Positions 25,684-33,831 of a DNA stretch of 64,000 nucleotides are shown piece after piece. Made by a program: the position numbers and the translations under genes. The stretch comes from Mesorhizobium_B sp963522145. Its GTDB lineage: Bacteria; Pseudomonadota; Alphaproteobacteria; Rhizobiales; Rhizobiaceae. Each line of letters starts with the position of its first letter. Position 1 is the first letter of the stretch. Under the pieces are notes generated by a model. The model did no database searches. It was not told the origin of the DNA and saw only the letters and a list, made by a program, of their open reading frames with translations. The stretch is from assembly GCA_963522145.1 (NCBI GenBank), contig CAUQXI010000002.1, positions 209,359 through 273,358 of the forward strand, read 5' to 3'.

Positions 25684-25779
25684 GCGGAAAGCTCCCTCCG
25701 GCAATAATGCTGCGAAGACCATAGCCGGCTCGAAGCAGGGGCGAAACCGTTGCGCCCGAAGGAGAGGTGGAAAAGCCGT

Positions 25780-26751
25780 TCAGCGCGCAGGCGGCAGGCG
25801 GGCCAGCAGGCTCGCTCGCGTCTTGCGGTCCACGAAAGCCGCTTCCAGCGCGGTACGCGTGACGCCGGCCAGCGCTTTGGCATCGAGCTTCCAGGCCTCG
25901 GCGGCGCTTGAATATTCCCGGCCGAGCGTGGTGTCGAAGAAGGGCGGATCGTCGGAGTTGAGCGTCACCTTGCATCCCGCGTCCCGGAGCCGGAGAAAGG
26001 GGTGGCTCGCCCGGTCGGGATAAAGGCCGAGCGCCACATTCGAGCCGGGGCAGCATTCGAGCACCACGCCCTCGGCCGCGATGCGGCGCACGAGGTCGGC
26101 GTCCTCGATCGCGCGCACGCCGTGGCCGATCCGGCTCGGGCGAAGAGCGTCGAGCGCGGCGCGCACGCTTTCCGCGCCGCCGAACTCGCCGGCATGAACG
26201 GTGATGCCGAGGCCCGCTTCGCGCGCGATCTCGAAGGCGCGCTGGAAATCCTCCGTCTCGCCAAAGCGCTCGTCGCCCCCCATGCCGAAGCCGGCGATCA
26301 GCGGATGTCCGGAGCGCGCCGCAAAGCGGGCCGCGGCTTCCACCGCCTCCACGCCGAAATGCCGCACGCCGGTCACGATCATGCGCGCTTCGATGCCGGT
26401 CTTGGCCTGCGCGCGCCGGATGCCTTCGGCAAGCCCCGCATGGTAGCTCTCTGCTGAAAGCCCCGCGCGGCGCGCATGGTCGGGCGAGGTGAAGAACTCG
26501 GAATAGATCGCGCCCTCGCGCGCCAGGCTCGACAGGTAGGTTTCCGCGAGCCGCGCATAATCTTCCTCGCTGCGGAAAAGATTCGCCGCGACGTCATAGG
26601 CCTGGAGGAAGCTCGAAAAATCCTGCCAGACATAGCGGCCGTTCCGGATGAGCGCAGACACGTCCACGCCGTATTTCGCGGCCTGCCTGAGAACGAGGTC
26701 GGGCGAGGCGGCGCCTTCGATATGGCAGTGAAGCTCGGCTTTCGGCGTCAT
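25780..26751 (-). CDS. add: adenosine deaminase
   Basis: This 323-residue amidohydrolase has the metal and catalytic motifs: ELHCHIEGAA at the N-terminus, GFGMGGDE, TVHAGEFGG near residue 193, RIGHGVRAIED and TLNSDDPPFFDTTL near residue 267. It deaminates adenosine to inosine, which punA can cleave. Closely related adenine deaminases share these motifs; the neighbourhood of nucleoside genes favours adenosine. ATG 26751 is the only good start. It probably shares a leftward transcript with upp. Confidence 0.93.
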   Translation of the reverse strand: MTPKAELHCHIEGAASPDLVLRQAAKYGVDVSALIRNGRYVWQDFSSFLQAYDVAANLFRSEEDYARLAETYLSSLAREGAIYSEFFTSPDHARRAGLSAESYHAGLAEGIRRAQAKTGIEARMIVTGVRHFGVEAVEAAARFAARSGHPLIAGFGMGGDERFGETEDFQRAFEIAREAGLGITVHAGEFGGAESVRAALDALRPSRIGHGVRAIEDADLVRRIAAEGVVLECCPGSNVALGLYPDRASHPFLRLRDAGCKVTLNSDDPPFFDTTLGREYSSAAEAWKLDAKALAGVTRTALEAAFVDRKTRASLLARLPPAR

Positions 26752-26838
26752 CCGTCCCCGCCTGCGCTGTGACAGGGTGAACGTAGCGCCCCCTTCCGTG
26801 ATCCGCTATGTTCGCCCCGCTTGAAACGGGTCACGAAG

Positions 26839-27618
26839 ATGTCAGACATGCGGGTGGCGGAAGCGGGCGGCATGGAAACCGCCTACGGCTTCCGCGAGGT
26901 CAACAATGCGGGCGAGAAGCAGGAGCTGGTGGACGAGGTGTTCCACCGCGTCGCCTCCCGCTACGACCTGATGAACGACCTGATGTCGGCGGGCCTGCAC
27001 CGCGCCTGGAAGAGTGCTGCCGTGGCCTGGCTCAACCCGCCCGCGCGGCCGGGCTGGAAAAGCCTCGACGTGGCGGGCGGCACGGGCGACATCGCCTTCC
27101 GCATCGTGGATGCCTCGCGCGGGCAGGCCCATGTGACGGTGCTCGACGTCAACGGGTCCATGCTGGAAGTAGGCCGCGCGCGCGCCGAGACGCGCGGGAT
27201 CGCAACCAGTCTCGACTTCGTGGAGGCCAATGCGGAAGCACTGCCGTTTCCCGACCGAAGCTTCGACGCCTATACGATCGCATTCGGCATCCGAAACGTG
27301 CCCCGCATCGAGGTCGCGCTCGGCGAGGCGTTCCGGGTGCTGAAGCGGGGCGGGCGCTTTCTGTGCCTGGAATTCTCGGAAGTCGACGTGGCTGGGTTAG
27401 ACAAGCTCTACGAGGCCTGGTCGTTCAACGCGATCCCGCGCATCGGCAAGCTGGTGACGGGCGATGGCGAGCCTTATTCCTATCTCGTGGAATCGATCCG
27501 CCGCTTCCCGAACCAGCCGCGCTTCGCCGAGATGGTGAAGCGCGCCGGCTTTGAGCGCGTGACCTGGCGGGATTATTCGGGCGGCATCGCCGCGGCGCAT
27601 TCGGGCTGGAAGCTTTGA
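26839..27618 (+). CDS. ubiE: ubiquinone/menaquinone biosynthesis C-methyltransferase
   Basis: ATG 26839 (MSDMRVAEAGG) is preferred over TTG 26821. The 259-residue methyltransferase has the UbiE hallmarks: VFHRVASRYDLMNDLMSAGLHR, SAM motif I LDVAGGTGDIAFR, SFDAYTIAFGIRNVPR and the terminal GGIAAAHSGWKL. It methylates a ring carbon of the polyprenyl benzoquinol intermediate with S-adenosylmethionine in the cytoplasm. The next gene, ubiB, starts 10 bases later, giving the conserved ubiE-ubiB-coaBC order of Alphaproteobacteria. Confidence 0.96.
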   Translation: MSDMRVAEAGGMETAYGFREVNNAGEKQELVDEVFHRVASRYDLMNDLMSAGLHRAWKSAAVAWLNPPARPGWKSLDVAGGTGDIAFRIVDASRGQAHVTVLDVNGSMLEVGRARAETRGIATSLDFVEANAEALPFPDRSFDAYTIAFGIRNVPRIEVALGEAFRVLKRGGRFLCLEFSEVDVAGLDKLYEAWSFNAIPRIGKLVTGDGEPYSYLVESIRRFPNQPRFAEMVKRAGFERVTWRDYSGGIAAAHSGWKL

Positions 27619-27628
27619 GGCTTTCCCG

Positions 27629-29203
27629 ATGATCTGGCCCGGCGCTGCCTTCCGGCTCGTCCGGGCCGGCTGGATCCTTGCCCGCGAGGGGGTGATCGCA
27701 GCCGTTCCCGGCGATGACCTCACGGGCCTGCCCCGCTTCGGCTGGCGGCTTGCCCGCCTCATGACCTCGCGCTCGGCGCGCCGGCGGGACCGCTCCGAGC
27801 GCATGTCGGATGCGGTGGCGCGTCTCGGACCGTCCTATGTCAAGCTCGGCCAGTTCCTCGCCACGCGGCCGGACGTGGTGGGCGAGGCGGTGGCGCGCGA
27901 CCTCGCCAAGCTGCAGGACCGTATGCCGACCTTCGGCATCGAGCCCGCGCGGCGCGAGATCGAGCTGTCGCTCGGCCGCCCGCTCGGTGACATGTTCTCC
28001 CGCTTCGGCGAGCCGGTGGCCGCCGCGTCCATCGCGCAGGTTCATCCGGCCGAAGTGACGGTGGACGGGGTCACGAAAAAAGTGGCGGTGAAGGTGATCC
28101 GCCCCGGCGTGCGGGCGGAGTTCGCGCGCGATCTCGAATCCTATTTCCTCGCCGCCCGCATGCAGGAGCGCTTCATGCCCGCCACGAGGCGCTTGCGCCC
28201 GGTGGAGGTCACGGCCCTTCTCGCCCAGACCACCAAGATCGAGATGGACCTGCGGCTGGAAGCGGCGGCGCTGTCCGAGCTCGGCGAGAACACCGCGGCA
28301 GATCCCGGCTTCCGCGTGCCCGCCGTGGACTGGGAGCGCACGGGCCGCGACGTCATCACCATGGAATGGATCGACGGCGTCAGGATGTCGAATGTCGCGG
28401 CCCTGCGTGTGGCCGGACATGACCTGCCTTTGCTTGCGGCCAGCCTGATCCAAAGCTTCCTGCGCCACACGCTGCGCGACGGCTTCTTTCATGCCGACAT
28501 GCATCCGGGAAACCTCTTCGTGGAAGCGGATGGCGGCATCGTCGCGGTGGATCTCGGCATCGCCGGCCGCCTGGGCGCCAAGGAGCGGCGGTTCCTGGCC
28601 GAGATCCTGTTCGGCTTCATCACGCGCGATTATCGCCGCGTGGCCGAGGTTCATTTCGAGGCCGGCTATGTGCCGCACCGGCACGATGTGGATGCGTTTG
28701 CGCAGGCGATCCGCGCGATCGGGGAGCCGATCCACGGCCAGTCCGCCGAAACCATCTCCATGGCGCGCCTTTTGACGCTGCTGTTCGAGGTGACCGACCT
28801 GTTCGACATGGAAACGCGGCCGGAGCTCGTGCTGCTCCAGAAGACCATGGTGGTGGTGGAAGGCGTTGCCCGCTCGCTCGATCCGCATTTCAACATGTGG
28901 AAGGCGTCCGAGCCCGTGGTGGGCGACTGGATCCGCGGCAATCTCGGCCCGAGCGCTTTCTTGAAGGACGCGCGCGGCGGCTTGTCCGCGCTGGTCTCGC
29001 TTGCTCGTCAGGCGCCCGAGCTTGCCGCCCGCGCGGAGCGCCTGAGCCGCGCGCTCGACGCCATGGCCGAGAACGGTTTGCGCTTCGATGCCGCCACGGC
29101 CGAGACGATCGGACGCGCCGAAGCCCGCGCGGCACGCTCGGGGCGTTGGGCGCTCTGGGTGATCGCGGCAGCGCTGCTTTGGATCGGCTGGCAGCTCGCC
29201 TGA
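27629..29203 (+). CDS. ubiB: UbiB-family atypical kinase (ubiquinone biosynthesis)
   Basis: A 524-residue ADCK/UbiB protein. The family signature LGPSYVKLGQFLATRPD (the KxGQ motif) is near residue 70, then VAVKVIRPGV with the ATP-site Lys, FFHADMHPGNLFVE and VAVDLGIAGRLG. A C-terminal hydrophobic helix (WALWVIAAALLWIGWQLA) anchors it in the inner membrane. UbiB supports ubiquinone synthesis, probably as an ATPase handling lipid intermediates; the old name of 6-hydroxylase is not supported by its fold. Complete, and in the usual position after ubiE. Confidence 0.96.
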   Translation: MIWPGAAFRLVRAGWILAREGVIAAVPGDDLTGLPRFGWRLARLMTSRSARRRDRSERMSDAVARLGPSYVKLGQFLATRPDVVGEAVARDLAKLQDRMPTFGIEPARREIELSLGRPLGDMFSRFGEPVAAASIAQVHPAEVTVDGVTKKVAVKVIRPGVRAEFARDLESYFLAARMQERFMPATRRLRPVEVTALLAQTTKIEMDLRLEAAALSELGENTAADPGFRVPAVDWERTGRDVITMEWIDGVRMSNVAALRVAGHDLPLLAASLIQSFLRHTLRDGFFHADMHPGNLFVEADGGIVAVDLGIAGRLGAKERRFLAEILFGFITRDYRRVAEVHFEAGYVPHRHDVDAFAQAIRAIGEPIHGQSAETISMARLLTLLFEVTDLFDMETRPELVLLQKTMVVVEGVARSLDPHFNMWKASEPVVGDWIRGNLGPSAFLKDARGGLSALVSLARQAPELAARAERLSRALDAMAENGLRFDAATAETIGRAEARAARSGRWALWVIAAALLWIGWQLA

Positions 29204-29271
29204 CCCTTTCCGCTTGCCCTGACCTTTCCTGCTTGATTGAACCCCCACCGGCCTCATGCTACCTCGGCGCG

Positions 29272-30540
29272 ATGGCCACGCCGATCACCGAAGCCCTTCA
29301 CGATGAGGCCAGCTCTCTCGCAGGAACCGGGCTTCTCACCGGAAAAAGGATCCTGCTCATCATCGGCGGCGGCATCGCGGCCTATAAGAGCCTCGATCTG
29401 ATCCGGCGCCTGCAGGATCGCGGCGCGTTTGTGCGCGTGGTGATGACGAAAGCCGCGCAGGAATTTGTCACGCCGCTCGCGGCCGGCGCGCTGGCGGGCG
29501 GCCACGTCTTCACCGACCTCTTCGACCGCATCGATGAGCACGATGTCGGCCATATCCGCCTGTCGCGCGAGGCCGACGCGGTCGTGATCGCGCCCGCCAC
29601 CGCCGATTTAATGGCGAAGGCGGCGCACGGTCACGCCGACGATCTCGCCTCCGCGGTGCTGCTGGCGGCCGGCATCCCCGTTCTGATGGCCCCGGCCATG
29701 AACCCGGCCATGTGGTATCATCCGGCCACACGCCGCAACCGCGAAACGCTGGAAGGGGATCGCGTCCGCTTCGTCGGTCCTAACAGCGGCGAGATGGCGG
29801 AAAAAGGGGAAAAGGGCGAGGGCCGCATGGCCGAGCCCAACGAGATCGCAGATGCCGTCGAAGTGCTTTTCGCGCGCGGCGAACAACCGCTGAAAGGCAG
29901 GCGCGTGGTCATCACCGCCGGCCCGACGCACGAGCCGATCGACCCCGTGCGCTACATCGCCAACCGCTCCTCCGGCCGGCAGGGCTATGCCATCGCCGCC
30001 ATGCTCGAAATTTTGGGCGCCGACGTCCACCTCATTTCCGGTCCTACCGCGCTTCCCGACATGGTCGGCATCCACATGACCCGCGTCGAGACCGCCCGTG
30101 AGATGCAGGCGGCTGTCGAAGCCGCTCTTCCGGCCGATGCCGCGATCATGGTCGCCGCCGTCGCCGACTGGCGCGTGGAGGCTGCAAGCCAGAAGATTAA
30201 GAAGGGCGCCACCGGCGCGCCCGCACTTTCCCTTGTCGAAAACCCCGACATCCTCGCCGGCATCGGCCATCACCCGAACCGCCCCCGCCTCGTGATCGGC
30301 TTTGCGGCCGAAACCGAAAACCTGCTCGACAACGCCCAGGCCAAGCTTGCCCGCAAGGGTGCCGACCTCATTGTCGCCAACGACGTGTCCGGTGACGTGA
30401 TGGGCGGTGCCAACAACCGCGTGCGGCTGGTCTCGAAACACGGCGTCGAAGATTGGCCCGAGATGTCCAAGCGCGAGGTCGCATGGCGTCTGGCGCGCCT
30501 TGTCGCCGACAAGCTCACCGGTGGGGAGAAGCGCGCGTGA
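29272..30540 (+). CDS. coaBC: bifunctional phosphopantothenoylcysteine decarboxylase/synthetase
   Basis: The 422-residue protein from ATG 29272 joins two domains. The CoaC half (1-200) is a flavoprotein with LLIIGGGIAAYKSLDLIRRL, the active-site His in HDVGHIRLSREAD and APAMNPAMWYHPATRRN. The CoaB half (210-420) has VVITAGPTHEPIDPVRYIANRSSGRQGYAIA and KIKKGATGAPALSLVENPDIL. It makes 4'-phosphopantetheine for coenzyme A from 4'-phosphopantothenate, cysteine and CTP. The stop overlaps the start of pxpA (GTGA). Confidence 0.96.
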   Translation: MATPITEALHDEASSLAGTGLLTGKRILLIIGGGIAAYKSLDLIRRLQDRGAFVRVVMTKAAQEFVTPLAAGALAGGHVFTDLFDRIDEHDVGHIRLSREADAVVIAPATADLMAKAAHGHADDLASAVLLAAGIPVLMAPAMNPAMWYHPATRRNRETLEGDRVRFVGPNSGEMAEKGEKGEGRMAEPNEIADAVEVLFARGEQPLKGRRVVITAGPTHEPIDPVRYIANRSSGRQGYAIAAMLEILGADVHLISGPTALPDMVGIHMTRVETAREMQAAVEAALPADAAIMVAAVADWRVEAASQKIKKGATGAPALSLVENPDILAGIGHHPNRPRLVIGFAAETENLLDNAQAKLARKGADLIVANDVSGDVMGGANNRVRLVSKHGVEDWPEMSKREVAWRLARLVADKLTGGEKRA

Positions 30541-31295
30541 CAACCGTCGATCTCAATTCCGACATGGGCGAAAGCTTCGGCGCTTGGACCTCCGGCGATG
30601 ACGCGGCCATGCTGTCGGTGGTGTCCTCCGCCAACATCGCCTGCGGCTTCCATGGCGGCGATCCCGAAGTGATGGCGGGAACGTTCGCGCTCGCGAAACA
30701 GAAAGGCGTCAGCGTCGGCGCCCATCCCGGCTATGCCGATCTGTGGGGCTTCGGCCGCCGCGTGATCCCGCACACGCCCGGCGAGATCGAGCGCCTCGTG
30801 GCCTATCAGATCGGGGCCGCGCAGGCGCTTTCCGCCTATGCGAGCCATCCCATCACTTACGTGAAGGCGCATGGCGCGCTCGGCAATCAGGGGCAGACGG
30901 ACGCCGATGTGGCGCGGGCGATCTGCCGCGCGGTCAAGGCCGTGGATCCGACGCTCGCCTGCCTGTGCATCGCGCTCGGCCATCAGGAGCGAATCGCGCG
31001 CGAGATGGGCCTCGCGACAGTGTCCGAGATCTTTGCCGATCGCGCCTATACCGATGAAGGTCACCTCGTCTCGCGCAAGCTGCCTGGCGCCGTGATCCAT
31101 GACGGCGACGAGGCCGCGCGCCGGGTCGTCCGCATGGTGCAGAACGGTGCGATCGAGAGTGTTTCGGGCCGGCAGCTTCCCACTGCGATCGATTCAATCT
31201 GCGTCCATTCCGACACGCCCGCGGCGGTTGCCATCGCCGGGCAGGTACGCGCTGCTCTCGAAGGGGCAGGGATCACCGTCCGGGCTTTCGCGTGA
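30537..31295 (+). CDS. pxpA: 5-oxoprolinase subunit A (LamB/YcsF family)
   Basis: A 252-residue LamB/YcsF protein starting at GTG 30537 in the coaBC stop. Signature parts are VDLNSDMGESFGAW, ANIACGFHGGDP, VGAHPGYADLWGFGRR, YVKAHGALGNQ and CVHSDTP near the end. With PxpB and PxpC it forms the ATP-dependent prokaryotic 5-oxoprolinase that opens pyroglutamate to glutamate. PxpB and PxpC are here encoded on the opposite strand at 33154-33157. Two biotin-carrier-like genes follow in the same operon with four-base overlaps. Confidence 0.93.
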   Translation: MTTVDLNSDMGESFGAWTSGDDAAMLSVVSSANIACGFHGGDPEVMAGTFALAKQKGVSVGAHPGYADLWGFGRRVIPHTPGEIERLVAYQIGAAQALSAYASHPITYVKAHGALGNQGQTDADVARAICRAVKAVDPTLACLCIALGHQERIAREMGLATVSEIFADRAYTDEGHLVSRKLPGAVIHDGDEAARRVVRMVQNGAIESVSGRQLPTAIDSICVHSDTPAAVAIAGQVRAALEGAGITVRAFA

Positions 31296-31717
31296 CAGAT
31301 CTCGACTTCCTCGCCCGCCTGCTCGCGCTGGTGGAGCGGTCGAGCGTGCGCGAACTGGAACTCACACAGGGTGAAACGCGGATCAGGATCGTCAAGAATG
31401 CGGACGGAACCCGCCTGGCAACCCCCTCCGCTCACACGCCAGACGAGATGCCGGCAGTGCGCGAAAATTCCCGCCGTCACGAAATCCGCGCCGGCTTTCC
31501 CGGAACTTTCTACTGCGCATCCGCGCCCGACCAGCCGCCCTTCGTGGAGGTCGGCACGACCGTCGAGGATGGCCGCATCCTCGGCATCCTCGAAGCCATG
31601 AAGACCATGAACCCGGTCGAGGCCGACCGCGCCGGCGTGGTCCGCGAGATCGCCGCATCGAATGGCGAGGCCGTGGAGGCCGGTGCGCTGCTCTTCGTGA
31701 TCGAGGCGGAGAAATGA
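31292..31717 (+). CDS. biotin carboxyl carrier-like protein (AccB-like)
   Basis: The 141-residue protein starts at GTG 31292, overlapping pxpA. Its N-terminus resembles AccB (FLARLLALVERSSVRELELTQG). The C-terminal biotinyl domain carries ILEAMKTMNPVEAD, where Lys104 would accept biotin. This is one residue from the usual EAMKMMN pattern and fully compatible with biotinylation. In many rhizobia such a gene follows pxpA and precedes a biotin-carboxylase gene; no carboxylase gene is present here. It may therefore pair with a carboxylase elsewhere. A second carrier-like protein follows directly. Confidence 0.85.
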   Translation: MTDLDFLARLLALVERSSVRELELTQGETRIRIVKNADGTRLATPSAHTPDEMPAVRENSRRHEIRAGFPGTFYCASAPDQPPFVEVGTTVEDGRILGILEAMKTMNPVEADRAGVVREIAASNGEAVEAGALLFVIEAEK

Positions 31718-32139
31718 CGGGTATCTCCGAAGCATCTGCCGGCATGACCGTGGAGCGCATCGAGGCGATCCTCCAACTGGCCGAGCAGAACAGGGTCACG
31801 GCGTTCGAGATCGAGGAGAATGGCGCCCGTCTGCATTTGCGCTTCGATCAGGCACAGCAGCGCAATGTTGCTCCGGCCGCCCCGCACTCCATGGAAAGCC
31901 GGCAAGACGTCGTCTCGTCGCTTGGCGTCGGCTTCTTCCGCGGGTCGCATCCGCTTGTTGGAGCATCCACCGAACCGCGTGCCGGTTCAGCCTTGCAAGA
32001 CGGCGATGTGATCGGCTTCGTCCAGTCCGGCTTGGTGCTTCAACCCGTGCGCGCACCCGCCGCCGCAACGCTTGGCGCGGCCCTCGTCGAGGAAGGCGCG
32101 ACGGTGGGATTTGGAACGCCTCTTTTTCGTCTGGAGTAG
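31714..32139 (+). CDS. biotin-carrier-like protein lacking the biotinylation lysine
   Basis: Also 141 residues, overlapping the previous stop (ATGA). It repeats the carrier layout: an N-terminal AccB-like helix (ERIEAILQLAEQNRVTAFEI) and a C-terminal hammerhead-like domain (DGDVIGFVQSGLVLQPVRAP...GTPLFRLE). At the position of the biotin lysine it has Leu (about residue 108), so it cannot be biotinylated there. It looks like a diverged duplicate of the preceding gene and may be a structural or regulatory partner. The frame is intact, which argues against simple decay. Confidence 0.75.
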   Translation: MTGISEASAGMTVERIEAILQLAEQNRVTAFEIEENGARLHLRFDQAQQRNVAPAAPHSMESRQDVVSSLGVGFFRGSHPLVGASTEPRAGSALQDGDVIGFVQSGLVLQPVRAPAAATLGAALVEEGATVGFGTPLFRLE

Positions 32140-32206
32140 AACGGTCTCCCGCGATGGGGGTTTGCTTGGCCTTCAAACAAGGCGGGAGCAACGATGGTTT
32201 CCAGCC

Positions 32207-33157
32207 TCAGGCCCGCAGCGCCAGGCGTGCCGCCTCGCGGATCATCCGGATGCCCGTCTCAAGCTCGCGCAGCGCGCTGATCGCCTCCGGCCGCGTCGTT
32301 TCCGCGAAGCGAAAGCCCGTTCCCGGCCCCGCCTGGGCGAGCTTCCACAGGTCGGCCTCGATCACGGTGGCGAGCTTGGGATAGCCGCCGCAGGTATTGG
32401 CGTCGGCAAGCTGGATGATCACCTGTCCGGCCGGCGGCACCTGCACCGTGCCCGGCACGATGCCGTGCGAGAACAGCTCGCGCGGCTGTTCGCGCGTGAG
32501 GACCGGTCCTTCCAGCCGGCAGCCCTGCCGGTTGGCCTCCGCGCTCACCGTCCAGCTTTCGTTGAAAAAGGCGTCGCGCGAGGCCAGAGTAAAGGCGTCG
32601 AATTCGGCGGCAGGCAGCACGCGCAGGGTCGTCCAGTCCGTGTCGAGCCAGGGTGGCGTCACGCCGAACTCGCCGCCAAAGCCGGCACGATCGGGTTGCG
32701 CGAGCGGCAGCCGGTCGCCCCGCTTCAACCCACGCCCATCCATTCCGCCGAAGCCGCCTTTCGCATCGGTCGAGCGCGAGCCCAGCACGGCGAGAACATC
32801 GATTCCGCCTGCGAATGCAATGACGTTGCGCGCGCCCCGTTTCGGCCGCTCGAGCCGTAGTTCCTGTCCTTCACGTGCCGTGATCGTCCACCAGGGCGGC
32901 AGGGGAAGGCCGTCGAGCGTGGCATTGCCGAGCGCCCCGGTCACCGCGAACCGCGCCGCCGCGTGGAAGCGCAAACGGAATGGAAACAGCGCGACCTCAA
33001 TCCCCGCCTCGTCAGCTTTATTACCCGCCAGTGCATTGGCCGCTTCCAGCGCCGGCCGATCCATGGCCCCGCACAGGCTGACGCCCGCATCGAGATAGCC
33101 GAACCGTCCCCGGTCCTGCACCGAATTGGGCAAGCCCGTGGAAAGCAACTCGATCAT
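32207..33157 (-). CDS. pxpC: 5-oxoprolinase subunit C (biotin-dependent carboxyltransferase family)
   Basis: Start at ATG 33157, which overlaps the pxpB stop; a TTG at 33172 is less likely. The 316-residue protein has the AHS2 features: ELLSTGLPNSVQDRGRFGYLDAGV, GAMDRPALEAAN, GGIDVLAVLGSRSTD, MSRQGCRLEGP-like QGCRLEGP, and the strongly conserved GTVQVPPAGQVIIQLADANTCGGYPKL. With PxpA and PxpB it forms 5-oxoprolinase. The stop converges with the carrier-like gene across 67 bases. Confidence 0.92.
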   Translation of the reverse strand: MIELLSTGLPNSVQDRGRFGYLDAGVSLCGAMDRPALEAANALAGNKADEAGIEVALFPFRLRFHAAARFAVTGALGNATLDGLPLPPWWTITAREGQELRLERPKRGARNVIAFAGGIDVLAVLGSRSTDAKGGFGGMDGRGLKRGDRLPLAQPDRAGFGGEFGVTPPWLDTDWTTLRVLPAAEFDAFTLASRDAFFNESWTVSAEANRQGCRLEGPVLTREQPRELFSHGIVPGTVQVPPAGQVIIQLADANTCGGYPKLATVIEADLWKLAQAGPGTGFRFAETTRPEAISALRELETGIRMIREAARLALRA

Positions 33158-33816
33158 GATGGCTGGGCGCAAAAGCGGATGCGGTCGCCGGGGCGGAAAC
33201 TGGCCGGCGGGTCGCGAGGCGGATCGAACAAGACCATGTCCGTCATGCCGAGGATGTGCCAGCCCGAAGGCGCGGTGCAGGGCATGATGCCGGCCTGCGC
33301 CCCGCCGATCATCACGGCACCCTGCGGCACGCTCGCACGCGGCGACGCCCGGCGCGGACAGGCGAGCACGGGATCGAGCCCCGACAGGTAAACGAAACCC
33401 GGCATCGCTCCCACCGCCTCCACCCGGTAAACCGCGCCGGCGTGGCGGCTGACGATTTCGTCAACGCGCAATCCGGTGTGTTCCGCGAGAAAGGCGAGGT
33501 CCGGCCCATTTGCGCCGCCATAGCGCACGGCAACCTCCCATTCGCGGGCAGTTGAAGGATCAGGCGCGGCATGCGCCCAAAGCGCGCGCAGCTGCTTTTC
33601 TACCACCTCCGGGTCGATGGTCAGCGCGTCAAACGTCACCAGCAGATTGTTCATGCCCAGCACCGCCTCGCGCACATCCCCCTGCGCGCGGATCATGCGC
33701 GCCAGCGAATGGAGGCGATCCTGCAAGGCCTCGCTGAAGGTTTCACCCGCCACGTCGAGCAGCAGCCCGCCCGCTCCGGCCATGCTGATGCGGAACGGCG
33801 TGCTCGCGTCAGCCAC
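33154..33816 (-). CDS. pxpB: 5-oxoprolinase subunit B (allophanate hydrolase subunit 1 family)
   Basis: A 220-residue AHS1-domain protein: NNLLVTFDALTIDPEVVEKQL, VRYGGANGPDLAFLAEHTGL, VGAMPGFVYLSGLD and the cluster VPQGAVMIGGAQAGIMPCTAPSGWHILG. It starts 15 bases after the gyrB stop region and overlaps pxpC by four bases. The pair faces pxpA and the carriers head-on, so the three subunits are not in one transcript here. Confidence 0.92.
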   Translation of the reverse strand: MADASTPFRISMAGAGGLLLDVAGETFSEALQDRLHSLARMIRAQGDVREAVLGMNNLLVTFDALTIDPEVVEKQLRALWAHAAPDPSTAREWEVAVRYGGANGPDLAFLAEHTGLRVDEIVSRHAGAVYRVEAVGAMPGFVYLSGLDPVLACPRRASPRASVPQGAVMIGGAQAGIMPCTAPSGWHILGMTDMVLFDPPRDPPASFRPGDRIRFCAQPS

Positions 33817-33831
33817 GGCTCGACCGCCCTG

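Noticed and set aside
27425..29257. 610-codon frame opposite ubiE/ubiB
   Set aside because: Pure shadow of a high-GC gene: His/Arg/Asp/Gly-rich composition, no domain, and ubiB is certain on the other strand.
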